From assembly GCF_028682395.1 (NCBI RefSeq), contig NZ_JANHLC010000002.1, positions 582,685-646,684 of the forward strand: a DNA stretch of 64,000 nt, read 5' to 3'. Origin of the DNA: Pseudomonas putida. GTDB taxonomy: Bacteria > Pseudomonadota > Gammaproteobacteria > Pseudomonadales > Pseudomonadaceae. Both the position numbers and the translations under genes were made by a program. How positions within the stretch are numbered: position 1 is the first letter of the stretch; the number at the start of each line of letters is the position of its first letter. The notes below the pieces were generated by a model. The model was not told where the DNA came from. It saw only the letters and a program-made list of their open reading frames with translations, and made no database searches. Positions 50,757-59,375 of this stretch are shown here, one piece after another.

Positions 50757-51947
50757 ATGTACACATTCGTGAGCTTCACCGTTGCGGAACTGTTCGAAAA
50801 AGTATGGCAAACACCGATGGTCAAATTGGCCCACGAAATTGGTGTTTCCGACGTCGCCGTCGCGAAAGCTTGCCGCAAAGCAGGCATCCCTCTCCCTGGC
50901 CGTGGCCACTGGGCCAAATCTGAAAAGCAGCGACAACGCACACCCAAGCCTCCTCAGGTCGAAGGCAAGGTCCGATTCCAGGTTCTCGACCATGACACTC
51001 TGCCCGGCAAGACTGGCACTGATTCGAACTCACCAATAGTCCGGCGAACGATTGAAGCCCCCTCTCAATTGACTGAGCCCCACGCTCTAGTGAGCCAATG
51101 GCTAAAGACTGCAGAAGCATCGAAGCTCAAGGAGGGCTACCTCGATTACGCAGGCAAGTGTGTCTTGAATGTGATGATCTCGTCGACATTGATCGAACGC
51201 TGCGCAATCCTTTTTGATGCACTGATCAAAGAGGGGGAGATAGAAGGTTATTCATGGAAGATCAACACTGAAGGAAAAACAGTCGTCACGGTCAACGATG
51301 AGCCCATAACCGTGCGACTCATGGAGCGATTAGACAAACACCCGATACCACCACCGCCTCCCCCAAAGCGCCGCCCTGGTGCTCCATGGGAGCCTAATTT
51401 CATACCCCTACGAAGCCCGCAGTTTGAATGGACCTCAACGGGTGAACTGACGTTTCAGATCGAAGCGCGGATGGGTTACGGAGAAAGGAAAAACTGGAAG
51501 GACACCAAGACCGCACCGCTAGAGAAAAAACTTTCTAGCATCCTGGCGGGCTTGAGTTCCGCATCAGTTTCTATCAAGGTCCTCCGAGAGAAAGAGGAGG
51601 CAAGAGATCGTGAATGGGCTGAAGATGAAAGACGATGTCTTGAACGAGCCCGTAATACAGAAACTCAACGTCGACTCAGACTAAGCCTCGTTAAACATAC
51701 AGAGCGATGGGAGCGCGCCGAGCGCTTACGAACCTTCATAAAAGCGGTAGAAGATCAGCTGAAAATTGCCCCATTAGTAGATCCAGAGTTGGCGCAACCC
51801 TGGATCGATTGGGCTCGCAAGCAGGCTGATCTCCTGGATCCTCTGCTGGAGAATCTGGCATTAATCACCAACTTGGACGTACAGATAGAAAGCTGGTTCA
51901 GTGGTTCCCACTACGGTCAAGTGGAAAAAGGTTGGTGGTCTGAGTAG
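50757..51947 (+). CDS. Island protein with N-terminal HTH-like segment and coiled coil, unknown function
   Basis: A 396-residue protein. Residues 10-45 ('VAELFEKVWQTPMVKLAHEI', then 'GVSDVAVAKACRKAGIPLPG') look like a helix-turn-helix often seen in pseudomonad island proteins. A Pro-rich segment ('PIPPPPPPKRRPGAP') lies near residue 200, then a beta-rich part, then a charged helix about 275-315 ('LREKEEARDREWAEDERRCL'). AGGTGG stands 8 nt before ATG 50757; a GTG at 50745 is an alternative. It follows the integrase closely and may be carried for DNA binding or defence; no function assigned. Confidence 0.75.
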   Translation: MYTFVSFTVAELFEKVWQTPMVKLAHEIGVSDVAVAKACRKAGIPLPGRGHWAKSEKQRQRTPKPPQVEGKVRFQVLDHDTLPGKTGTDSNSPIVRRTIEAPSQLTEPHALVSQWLKTAEASKLKEGYLDYAGKCVLNVMISSTLIERCAILFDALIKEGEIEGYSWKINTEGKTVVTVNDEPITVRLMERLDKHPIPPPPPPKRRPGAPWEPNFIPLRSPQFEWTSTGELTFQIEARMGYGERKNWKDTKTAPLEKKLSSILAGLSSASVSIKVLREKEEARDREWAEDERRCLERARNTETQRRLRLSLVKHTERWERAERLRTFIKAVEDQLKIAPLVDPELAQPWIDWARKQADLLDPLLENLALITNLDVQIESWFSGSHYGQVEKGWWSE

Positions 51948-52118
51948 TCAACGATAAGCGGCGCTATTGTCATCCCTAGTTGATGCTGAACGGACGTTCA
52001 CAGCCAACGATGTAAACTCAGGAAATGCGCCTTTGAATGGGCTCTGATCGTAACGTATAGACAATTGGTCGCCACAAATTTTCCTGCTGCTACGCTGTCC
52101 TCTCACGGAGGAAAACCA

Positions 52119-52265
52119 ATGCCTAATTCAGACCTGCTCCATTCCCTACTTTTCAAGATCAATCAAAACCAACTCGCCCTTGAGGCTGCCGTCATGGAAC
52201 TAACACTCTGGATCGAGTTGCGCGGATCCGGAGCAGTGGCTCCAGTCGGCGGCGAGTTCAGCTAG
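52119..52265 (+). CDS. Small island protein A (48 residues)
   Basis: An excellent CGGAGGAAAA ribosome site stands before ATG 52119. The product is mostly one amphipathic helix ('LLFKINQNQLALEAAVMELT', 'LWIELRGSG'). It resembles the first half of the next small protein in layout: leucine-rich helix, N-Q, then E-x-T-x-W. Function unknown; perhaps a subunit of a small-protein pair. Confidence 0.6.
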   Translation: MPNSDLLHSLLFKINQNQLALEAAVMELTLWIELRGSGAVAPVGGEFS

Positions 52266-52298
52266 TATTCCCGCACCAGTTACTCAAGGACGATACCC

Positions 52299-52517
52299 AT
52301 GCCAGATAACTCTGAAGCCAACATAGCCACAGCGGACGCTCTCACACTGCTGCTGCACAATCAGCACGCCATATGTGCGGCCATGGAAGAGGTGACCAAG
52401 TGGCTCTCTGAGAATGGAGTGGGGAGTGTCGCCGCTAACGCAATGGCGGCCATGGGAACTCTGGACACGAATGCTCAAGGCATCACAGACGTCATTATGC
52501 GACTACGGCAGTTATAG
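52299..52517 (+). CDS. Small island protein B (72 residues)
   Basis: This begins 33 bp after small protein A. 'ALTLLLHNQHAICAAMEEVT' followed by 'KWLSENGVGSVAANAMAAMG' aligns with the helix of protein A, so the two are probably paralogs. The C-terminal helix is extra. No family recognised; no toxin-antitoxin signature beyond the paired layout. Confidence 0.6.
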   Translation: MPDNSEANIATADALTLLLHNQHAICAAMEEVTKWLSENGVGSVAANAMAAMGTLDTNAQGITDVIMRLRQL

Positions 52518-53047
52518 GCATCATCTAACGCCCCCACTGCCCCTCCTTCCGGAGTGCGTCCCAATGTAATGCGGGAAAATGGAATTCTTTGGAGAGTTGG
52601 AAATGGCAAGCCACTTGCCCCCCCCATTTACATAGCCACTGACCAACCAATTGCCCCCCTGCTGACCAGTTTGCATTCGACTTGGCCAACAGGTGCCACA
52701 GCGACGACCGATAGAGAACGGCCAACAGCAGTAATCGAACGTGATTAGACATAGGCATCAGGCAAATTATTCTAATCATACCCTGCTAGAGTCAAGTGAA
52801 TAGAGCCCTCTAATGTCCGTTTTCCGTCTGTCGCAGTGGGCGGCTTTCGACCCAGAGTGTGTAAAAATGCTTCACCAAAATTGAAGTATGCGCATCTACG
52901 TTAAATCTGAAATTTATCGGCACGTCAGTAGATGTGGATTTCGCGTAAAAACGCGATTTCCAGTCCGATTTTTAGTACCTATCGCGCTCAAAAACGTTTT
53001 TACACAGCCTCGACTCGTTGCGGACAGTGGGTTAGCGAACTACGCCG
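52518..53047. other. 530-bp AT-rich island stretch without a convincing gene
   Basis: Short frames on both strands lack ribosome sites and protein-like composition. The right half contains the terminal-inverted-repeat element listed separately. Confidence 0.5.
52858..53006. mobile_element. Possible 149-bp non-coding element with terminal inverted repeats
   Basis: The ends are TGTGTAAAAATG and CGTTTTTACACA, which pair at 11 of 12 positions in inverted orientation. The interior is AT-rich and non-coding, with an internal CGCGTAAAAACGCG dyad near 52940-52953. This looks like a MITE or the remnant of insertion-sequence ends. No clear target duplication is seen. Confidence 0.35.
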
Positions 53048-53899
53048 TCAAAGCTTATTAGAGCTTTGCAGTCTCCTGTGCTCCCTGAGTAACTCAGGGC
53101 TCAGGTTGTATTGCAGATCGTCAGCCATTTTTACTACTTTCGGTAGAAGGTCAGTGCGCAGGGTTTGGAGTTCATTGCAGAAATTATGAAAGTTTGTATC
53201 ACTGCCGTCGCATTTCAGTTCATTGAGTCGGGGGTGCGCTGTCAGAAATGCCCGGATCCTTTTATTCATTTCACGAAGGGTTTCCGAAGCCGACTCTCCC
53301 TGCCTCATTTGTCCAAGCGCGGTAGTAATTCGTGAGCGGATTTCAACGAGTGACTCGAGCACCTGATCTGGATGTTCGACATCCAAGGCTTCAAAAAAGA
53401 CTCGCTTTCCTTCGAGGAAGCCGAGAAAACTAATGCTCTGGGCTACATTGCGGCTACGGGCATACAATTCAAAATGTACCAAATCGAAATCCTTTCCAAC
53501 TAAATGCTGTACGAATTCTGAATGGTTTTTCTTCCATTGACGCAGCTTTGTCTCTGTGTAAAAACTGGGATCATCATCAACTTTGTCATGACAGATTTTG
53601 CAAAGCCAAATACCATTCGCTGCCGACTTAAGAACTTCGTCCGTTGACATTGCGCTTGGCCGTGGGCCCGCCACGCTTGCTGCATTAATATGGGCTGCTT
53701 CAGCAATTGCTCTAACTTTGCCGATAGAGGTGGAGTAGGAAGTGAACCTACAACATGTAGGATTTGAGCAAAATAAATGTGCTTCAAATGCTATCTGTTT
53801 TATAATACCAGGCGAAAAATTTACACGTTTCTTCTTTGTTATTTTTCCTGGCTTGTGCTGTGAGGCATTGTTTGCAGTGGAGCTTTTGTTCTGTGTCAT
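53048..53899 (-). CDS. HNH-nuclease-like protein, possible defence function
   Basis: A 283-residue protein. The N-terminal half fits an HNH fold: Cys44 and Cys49 ('FCSNPTCC'), His70 in 'AIAEAAHINAAS', Asn95 in 'SAANGIWLCKICHDKVDDD' with Cys100, Cys103 and His104, then 'YTETKLRQWKKNH'. This order (C..C, AAHI, NGIWLC..CH, Y....L..WK) is common in HNH proteins of restriction and abortive-defence systems. Residues about 150-283 are helical and unknown, perhaps a sensor or regulatory part. Low GC. The start has a weak RBS. Confidence 0.78.
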   Translation of the reverse strand: MTQNKSSTANNASQHKPGKITKKKRVNFSPGIIKQIAFEAHLFCSNPTCCRFTSYSTSIGKVRAIAEAAHINAASVAGPRPSAMSTDEVLKSAANGIWLCKICHDKVDDDPSFYTETKLRQWKKNHSEFVQHLVGKDFDLVHFELYARSRNVAQSISFLGFLEGKRVFFEALDVEHPDQVLESLVEIRSRITTALGQMRQGESASETLREMNKRIRAFLTAHPRLNELKCDGSDTNFHNFCNELQTLRTDLLPKVVKMADDLQYNLSPELLREHRRLQSSNKL

Positions 53900-54021
53900 G
53901 ATAATCGCTTTAATTGTTTTTCTGTTGATGGTTTAAAATAATATTGAATTCAAAGGGCGGATCTGTTTTCAAAAAAAATCCGCCATAATATTTTAGCCTC
54001 CATCTTTAAATTCGCACTTGA

Positions 54022-54546
54022 TCAAGGCAAAAATTCTATGTTTAGGTAATCCAACTGATCTCTCGCGGCTTCAATTTTTCCAATGATGAGTTCTAGCGAA
54101 TCCTTGGTGAACTGCACTAGTTCGTGCTCAAGGCCGCGTTTAGTGATCTTGATCTTTACTTGGGTATACCCATCGTCATTGGTATACATCCAATTGGCGT
54201 GAACAACCTTGTTTCGCAGGCTGCCGCACTCACGCAAGTCTGATAAAAGCTGAGTAAAGCAAGCGGGTTGATCGCCTACTGAACGAAAGAAGTCAGATGC
54301 GAAACGCTCGAACATGTCTAGCTTGGTTGCGTACATCATGCTACCAACAACCAGCAGCCCTTTTTGATCCGTTCGATCTGAGATGAAACCGCATAGAATA
54401 TCGTCGATATCCGTCTCAAGCGTATTGAACCAGAGCACGACTTCACCGATCAGGGGCATCAGTTCATGAACATAGTCATAGGCGTTCTCTATCTCACCAA
54501 GACCATCAATTATTAATTGACCGACTGGTATGCTCTTCGCCCTCAT
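54022..54546 (-). CDS. HEPN-like protein (R-x4-H motif), unknown function
   Basis: A 174-residue helical protein. ATG 54546 is chosen because AAGGA lies 9 nt upstream; GTG 54552 is too close to it. 'LRECGSLRNKVVHANWMYTN' contains Arg111-Asn-Lys-x-x-His116, the R-x4-H signature of HEPN ribonucleases and of related non-catalytic HEPN proteins. 'LWFNTLETDIDDILCGF' would be the first helix pair. It lies 122 bp upstream of the HNH gene on the same strand. It could be an RNase effector or an unrelated HEPN-fold protein; no nucleotidyltransferase partner is seen. Confidence 0.62.
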   Translation of the reverse strand: MRAKSIPVGQLIIDGLGEIENAYDYVHELMPLIGEVVLWFNTLETDIDDILCGFISDRTDQKGLLVVGSMMYATKLDMFERFASDFFRSVGDQPACFTQLLSDLRECGSLRNKVVHANWMYTNDDGYTQVKIKITKRGLEHELVQFTKDSLELIIGKIEAARDQLDYLNIEFLP

Positions 54547-54779
54547 CGTCACTAATCCTTTAGATTCGCACGTTATTTAAAGTACCCTTTCGAGGACGAT
54601 CTTACGAGCGGCAATAGCGTCTAATTAGAGTTAGGGTAGGCAAAACCTGCCAGAAGGATACACTCTGCCGATAATCAGTCATAGACACGCAATCGGCGAC
54701 TTCGTAACCTCCGGCTAGGTCTTGTCGCTTCTTCCTTTTTTGCCCATGTCGCGCTCTAATTGGCTCTAGAGGTTACGCA

Positions 54780-55390
54780 TGTGGTGGTTCCCTGGCATTT
54801 CATACCATCATGCCATTGGTTGACCTCAAGGTAGAGGTCAATGGCCAGTCGCAAAGTAAGCAAGGGTTGGGCGACGTGACGTTCGGGTCGGCGCTTGGCT
54901 ATCATCTGAGCGATAAGCTACACGCCATCGTAGCCCTCGATGTTATGGCGCCGACTGGTGAATACGATCGCCACGACATCGCCAATATTGGTCGCAACTA
55001 CTGGGACATCCAACCCGTCTTGGCGTTGTCGTATATCGATCCCGAGGTTTGAATGCCGATGCGAAAATCATGTATGACTTCAATCTGAAAAACCACGCTA
55101 CCGATTACACATCAGGTCAGGAGCTTCACGTCGACTATTCTATAGGCTGGGGGCTTGGCAATAATTGGGTAGTGGGTGTCGGCGGCTACATCTATCAACA
55201 AACTACGGATGATCGGCAGAACGGTGAGCGTGTCGAAAATAATAAGGGGCATGCGCTCGCCATTGGTCCATCGATCAAATATACCAACCGCAAAGGTTGG
55301 TTTATAACGGCGAAATGGCAACAGGAGTCCAACGTACGAAATCGTGCGGAAGGCGATGCATATTGGCTGAAACTGACAATGCCGTTTTGA
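54780..55390 (+). pseudogene. Broken copy of the meta-pathway outer-membrane channel gene
   Basis: The translation from about 54783 ('GGSLAFHTIMPLVDL' onward) aligns with residues about 80-295 of the intact protein at 62928-63815. The first roughly 80 residues and the signal peptide are missing. A one-base deletion near 55045 gives 'SYIDPEV' then stop; one extra G would restore the frame into 'NADAKIMYDFNLKN', and the rest reaches the normal end '...YWLKLTMPF'. At the nucleotide level it differs at many positions from the intact gene, so it is an old paralog, not a recent duplicate. Confidence 0.82.
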
Positions 55391-55440
55391 AGTTGGGCTG
55401 CCAGTACAATGTCTCACGAACCGTTTGATACCGTTGAATA

Positions 55441-55480
55441 AAAGCCATGGATCGGGACAGGTGCCCCGATCCATGGCTTT
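55441..55480. terminator. Perfect 16-bp inverted repeat between the pseudogene and the LysR gene
   Basis: AAAGCCATGGATCGGG pairs perfectly with its mirror over an 8-nt loop. It lies between convergent genes and its A/T ends give short U tracts, so it probably terminates transcription from both sides. Confidence 0.65.
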
Positions 55481-55533
55481 CGGCGACAGTAGCTCAAGGA
55501 CGTTATCTCTGAACAGCACAACCTCATTGCAGA

Positions 55534-56436
55534 TCAGACCTGGCTATCTGTCTCACCAATAAACGCCCGTATCGTCTGCAGAAAAGCCTGCAGAACGGGT
55601 GATTTATCACCTTTGCGATACAAGCAAATCAATTCGATTGAGGAGTCTCCCCGACACTTCAGCGGTTTATACTGCACGCCAGGCAAACGCAAGTTTTTCG
55701 CCGCATTAGGCACAATGCTCAACCCTCCCCCGGCGGCCACCAACGCGATACTGGTGGTTACGTCTGTGACTTCCTGGGCAACCACGGGCACTGCTCCATA
55801 CTCGGAATACAACTTGCGTACCTGAACCATCAAGCTGCCCCGAACACCTCGCGGGTACAGGATCAAAGGCTCGTCCAGCACATCCCGTAATTCAACCTCC
55901 TTTCGTTTTGCCAGCGAGTGCGTGGCCGGAACGGCGATGACCAGGGGTTCCGTTCGTACCAGTTCCTGTTCGATATCCGGCTCTGCCGGGACCAATCGAT
56001 TGAAACCGATGGTGAGGCGGCGTTCACGCAGTGCCTGGATTTGGGCATCTTTGTCCATAGGGTGCAGCGAGACATTCACATTGGGATAAATCTTAGAAAA
56101 CCGGTGCAGGACTTGGGGGATCAAATCCAGGATCGCCGAACCGAATATCCCCACACTTAGACTCCCCCTCTGACCCACTGACAACATGCGCGACTCATCC
56201 GCCGCATGCTGCAACTGCTCCAGAATCCTGAGCCCATGCTCATAGAACGACTTGCCCGCGTCGGTGAGCGTCACCCGCTTAGAGTTCCTTTCCAGCAGCA
56301 CTGCTGGGATAGCTTCTTCAAGCTGTTGGATCTGTCGGCTCAAAGCGGGTTGAGTGATGTGCAATCGCTCAGCGGCGCGATTGAAGTTCAACTCTTCCGC
56401 AACGGCAATGAAGTAACGCAGCTGCCTGATTTCCAT
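55534..56436 (-). CDS. LysR-type regulator of the meta-cleavage operon
   Basis: A 300-residue LTTR of the CatR/BenM branch. The HTH is 'LNFNRAAERLHITQPALSRQ' (about 17-36); the effector domain has 'GGGLSIVPNAAKNLRLPGV'. It is transcribed divergently from the meta-cleavage operon across 148 bp containing repeated GGCATCG half-sites. It presumably activates the operon in response to a pathway intermediate; muconate-type ligands are typical of the branch. Most known catechol meta operons of pseudomonads use NtrC-type or AraC-type activators instead. Confidence 0.87.
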   Translation of the reverse strand: MEIRQLRYFIAVAEELNFNRAAERLHITQPALSRQIQQLEEAIPAVLLERNSKRVTLTDAGKSFYEHGLRILEQLQHAADESRMLSVGQRGSLSVGIFGSAILDLIPQVLHRFSKIYPNVNVSLHPMDKDAQIQALRERRLTIGFNRLVPAEPDIEQELVRTEPLVIAVPATHSLAKRKEVELRDVLDEPLILYPRGVRGSLMVQVRKLYSEYGAVPVVAQEVTDVTTSIALVAAGGGLSIVPNAAKNLRLPGVQYKPLKCRGDSSIELICLYRKGDKSPVLQAFLQTIRAFIGETDSQV

Positions 56437-56459
56437 GGGGGTACCTGAGGGCTCGTCAA

Positions 56460-56509
56460 CGATGCCTGATCGGCATCGGCTAGTAATTATATGGCATTGG
56501 ACGGCATCG
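56460..56509 (+). promoter_or_regulatory. Operator region with repeated GGCATCG half-sites
   Basis: CGATGCC-TGATC-GGCATCG (56460-56478) is a perfect inverted repeat. GGCATTG (56493-56499) and GGCATCG (56503-56509) follow in direct orientation, two turns and then one turn further on. This fits a recognition site plus activation site for the divergent LysR protein. Confidence 0.6.
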
Positions 56510-56584
56510 TCTAACTTTTACACCATGAGCTGCCTACAGGTCTTGCGCATCAGGACCAGGACTAAACCAATAAAAGGCCTTCTT

Positions 56585-57370
56585 ATGCAGCCCATGTTTA
56601 TCGAGCCGTTAAGTGATGAGCTTTATCGCGCGCTCAAGGATAGCCAACCCATCGCCCCGCTCACCGAACGCTTCCCTAGCCTGACTTTGCAAGATGCTTA
56701 CGCCATTCAAATGCGTGTGTTGGCGCATCGCGTCGAAATCGACGGCGAGCGCGTAATTGGCAAAAAGATCGGCGTGACCAGCCAGGTCGTCATGGACTTG
56801 CTAAAAGTCGATCAGCCGGATTTCGGCCACCTGACCAGCGCAATGCTGCGCGAAGACGGAGCCGCTATCGCGACCAATGATTTGATCGCACCTAAGGCAG
56901 AGGGCGAAATTGCGTTCATCCTCAAACACGAATTGGCCGGCCCGGGGGTTACCGCTGCCGATGTATTACGGGCCACTGAATACGTAATGCCTTGCTTCGA
57001 AATCGTCGACTCGCGCATCCGTGACTGGAAGATCCAGATTCAAGACACCGTGGCGGATAACGCCTCTTCAAGCCTGTTTATCCTCGGCGATTGCGCCGTC
57101 GACCCGCGTGAACTCGACCTTTCATTAGTGGGCATGACGCTTGAGCTCAACGGCGAGATCGTTTCGACGGGCGCGGGTGCTGCGGCACTGGGCCACCCTG
57201 CGAATGCTGTGGCTTGGCTGGCCAATACGCTGGGCAAGCTGGACATGACCCTTAAACCCGGCGAAGTGATTTTGTCCGGCTCGCTGGGCGCCATGGTTGC
57301 CGTGAAAGCTGGCGACAATCTGCGTATGAGCATCGGCGGCATCGGCTCGGCCGGCGTGCGTTTTATTTGA
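56585..57370 (+). CDS. dmpE: 2-oxopent-4-enoate (2-hydroxypenta-2,4-dienoate) hydratase
   Basis: A 261-residue member of the hydratase/decarboxylase family. Motifs are 'IGKKIGVTSQVVMDLL', 'KAEGEIAFILKHELAGPGVT', 'EIVDSRIRDWKIQIQDTVAD', 'NASSSLFILG' and 'GEVILSGSLGAMVAVKAGD'. ATG 56585 is preceded by AAGG; a much longer frame from 56435 is rejected. It adds water to 2-hydroxypentadienoate to give 4-hydroxy-2-oxovalerate, the substrate of the aldolase encoded further on. First gene of the operon. Confidence 0.88.
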   Translation: MQPMFIEPLSDELYRALKDSQPIAPLTERFPSLTLQDAYAIQMRVLAHRVEIDGERVIGKKIGVTSQVVMDLLKVDQPDFGHLTSAMLREDGAAIATNDLIAPKAEGEIAFILKHELAGPGVTAADVLRATEYVMPCFEIVDSRIRDWKIQIQDTVADNASSSLFILGDCAVDPRELDLSLVGMTLELNGEIVSTGAGAAALGHPANAVAWLANTLGKLDMTLKPGEVILSGSLGAMVAVKAGDNLRMSIGGIGSAGVRFI

Positions 57371-57383
57371 AGGGAAATGCCTG

Positions 57384-58172
57384 ATGAACCTGACACAAGA
57401 CGTTATCGAGCAACTCGCGGTGCACCTGGATGCAGCGGAAATGCAAAACCGAGCCGTCCATAAAATCACGGACGACTACCCCGAGATGGATTGGGAAGAC
57501 GCCTATGCGATTCAGGACGCGATTCGTGCCCTTAAAATCGGCCGTGGCGTGCGGATTGCCGGCCTGAAGATGGGCCTGACTTCCCACGCCAAGATGCGCC
57601 AGATGGGCGTTATCGACCCGATCCACGGCTTTATCACTGATTACGGCTCGGTTGCCGACGGCGGCGTTATCGAAGCGGCCGGGCTGATTCACCCCAAGGT
57701 CGAAGCCGAAATTGCCTTTGTCACGCGCAAGCCCCTGCGTGGCCCGGGGTGTAACGTCGGCAGCGTCTTGGCGGCGACCGATTTCATTCTGCCTGCCGTC
57801 GAAGTCATCGACTCTCGCTACGAGAACTTCCGCTTCGATCTGAAAAGTGTAATCGCCGACAACACTTCGTCTGCACGCTACGTACTGGGAGGCCGCCATC
57901 GCAACGTGCAGGGCCTGGACCTGAAAAATCTCGGCGTGGTGATGGAGAAAAACGGCGAGGTCGTAGCCCTTGCCTCCGCCGCCGCCGTGCTGGGTAACCC
58001 CGCGCAAAGCGTCGCAATGCTCGCCAACATGCTGGGCGCCCAAGGACGAGAAATCCCCGCAGGCACCCTGATTTTGACCGGCGGTGCCACGGAAGCGATC
58101 GCAGTCCAGGCCGGAGACAACATCACCGTGCGCTATCAGCATTTGGGCTCCGTCTCGATGCGCTTCGTCTAA
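57384..58172 (+). CDS. dmpH: 4-oxalocrotonate (2-oxo-3-hexenedioate) decarboxylase
   Basis: A 262-residue paralog of the hydratase with decarboxylase features: 'RIAGLKMGLTSHAKMRQMGV', 'HPKVEAEIAFVTRKPLRGPG', 'EVIDSRYENFRFDLKSVIAD', 'NTSSARYVLGG'. AGGGA precedes ATG 57384. It removes CO2 from the tautomer of 4-oxalocrotonate to yield 2-hydroxypentadienoate and normally forms a complex with the hydratase encoded 13 bp upstream. Its presence shows that the operon uses the oxalocrotonate (dehydrogenase) branch. Confidence 0.9.
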   Translation: MNLTQDVIEQLAVHLDAAEMQNRAVHKITDDYPEMDWEDAYAIQDAIRALKIGRGVRIAGLKMGLTSHAKMRQMGVIDPIHGFITDYGSVADGGVIEAAGLIHPKVEAEIAFVTRKPLRGPGCNVGSVLAATDFILPAVEVIDSRYENFRFDLKSVIADNTSSARYVLGGRHRNVQGLDLKNLGVVMEKNGEVVALASAAAVLGNPAQSVAMLANMLGAQGREIPAGTLILTGGATEAIAVQAGDNITVRYQHLGSVSMRFV

Positions 58173-58190
58173 CTCGTCTGGAGTAATGCT

Positions 58191-58382
58191 ATGCCCATCA
58201 TGCAAGTCCACCTGATCCAGGGTCGCAGCGAAGCCCAAAAAGCGCGTCTGATCGAAGCACTGACACGCGCTGCAGTTGAGGCCCTGGACGCACCGATCGA
58301 ATCGGTGCGCGTGATCATCAACGAAGTGCCCAATACCGACTTCGGTATTGCCGGTCAGACCGCCAAGCAGCGCGGTCGCTAG
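58191..58382 (+). CDS. dmpI: 4-oxalocrotonate tautomerase
   Basis: A 63-residue enzyme. After removal of Met the catalytic Pro1 is exposed ('MPIMQVHLIQGRSEAQK'). Arg residues in the 'GRSEAQKARLIEALT' region and near the C-terminus ('AKQRGR') match the family. GGAG precedes the start. It converts 2-hydroxymuconate to the 2-oxo-3-enoate form used by the decarboxylase. Confidence 0.92.
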   Translation: MPIMQVHLIQGRSEAQKARLIEALTRAAVEALDAPIESVRVIINEVPNTDFGIAGQTAKQRGR

Positions 58383-58427
58383 CCAGTGCTGTACGCAAGA
58401 CCAAAACAATAGGTGTCTGGGGTTCAC

Positions 58428-59375
58428 ATGAAGACGACAACAGCTCGTTGCAAAGTTGCAATCATCGGCTCGGGAAACATCGGCACCGATCTGATGATCA
58501 AGGTATTGCGCCACGGCGAACACATTGCCATGGGCGCGATGGTCGGTATCGACCCCGCCTCGGATGGCCTGGCTCGTGCCAAACGCATGGGCGTCGCCAT
58601 TACCGCGGACGGCGTCGAGGGTCTGGTCCAGCTACCCGAATTCAAGGAGATTGGCATTGTGTTCGATGCTACGTCCGCACAGGCCCATGCGCACCACAAC
58701 ACCGTATTGCAGGCCCACGGCACTCGAGTGATTGACCTCACGCCCGCGGCCATCGGCCCTTATGTGATACCGGCAATCAATCTGGATGACGAACTGGAGG
58801 CGGCCAACATCAATATGGTGACCTGCGGTGGCCAGGCGACCATACCGATAGTCAAGGCCATCTCCCAGGTGACCCAGGTGCATTACGCCGAAATCGTAGC
58901 TTCGATTTCCAGCCATTCGGCAGGCCCGGGCACACGGGCCAATATCGATGAGTTCACTGAAACCACCGCCAAAGCCATTGAAGTGCTGGGCGGTGCAACA
59001 CGTGGCAAGGCAATCATCATCCTCAACCCGGCGGAGCCTCCACCCATCATGCGCGACAGCGTGTTCGTACTGTGTGACCCCGCCGACCGCGAAGCGATTA
59101 TCGCCAGCGTCGAAGCAATGGTGGCCCGAGTACATGCGTATGTGCCAGGTTATAGGCTCAAGCAGGCGGTGCAGTTCGAGCCGATCGACACGCCGGTCAA
59201 TGTGCCTGGCTTGGGCCTGACACGCGGCTTGAAGGTCTCGGTGTTTCTCGAAGTGGAAGGTGCAGCGCATTACCTGCCCGCCTACGCCGGCAATCTGGAC
59301 ATCATGACCTCGGCAGCATTGGCCTGTGCCGAACGGTTGGCGGCAACCACGGCATTGCCTGGCAACCTGGACTGA
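58428..59375 (+). CDS. dmpF: Acetaldehyde dehydrogenase (acylating)
   Basis: This 315-residue enzyme has the N-terminal NAD site '[17 protein letters not shown]', the acylation Cys in '[17 protein letters not shown]', and '[20 protein letters not shown]' typical of DmpF/MhpF. It converts acetaldehyde to acetyl-CoA and normally works as a channel complex with the DmpG aldolase. Here the aldolase gene is not adjacent but lies two genes further on. ATG 58428 is chosen over GTG 58413. Confidence 0.92.
   Translation: MKTTTARCKVAIIGSGNIGTDLMIKVLRHGEHIAMGAMVGIDPASDGLARAKRMGVAITADGVEGLVQLPEFKEIGIVFDATSAQAHAHHNTVLQAHGTRVIDLTPAAIGPYVIPAINLDDELEAANINMVTCGGQATIPIVKAISQVTQVHYAEIVASISSHSAGPGTRANIDEFTETTAKAIEVLGGATRGKAIIILNPAEPPPIMRDSVFVLCDPADREAIIASVEAMVARVHAYVPGYRLKQAVQFEPIDTPVNVPGLGLTRGLKVSVFLEVEGAAHYLPAYAGNLDIMTSAALACAERLAATTALPGNLD

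Noticed and set aside
52525..52779. Overlapping short frames on both strands in the island
   Set aside because: No ribosome sites and unlikely compositions; treated as non-coding.
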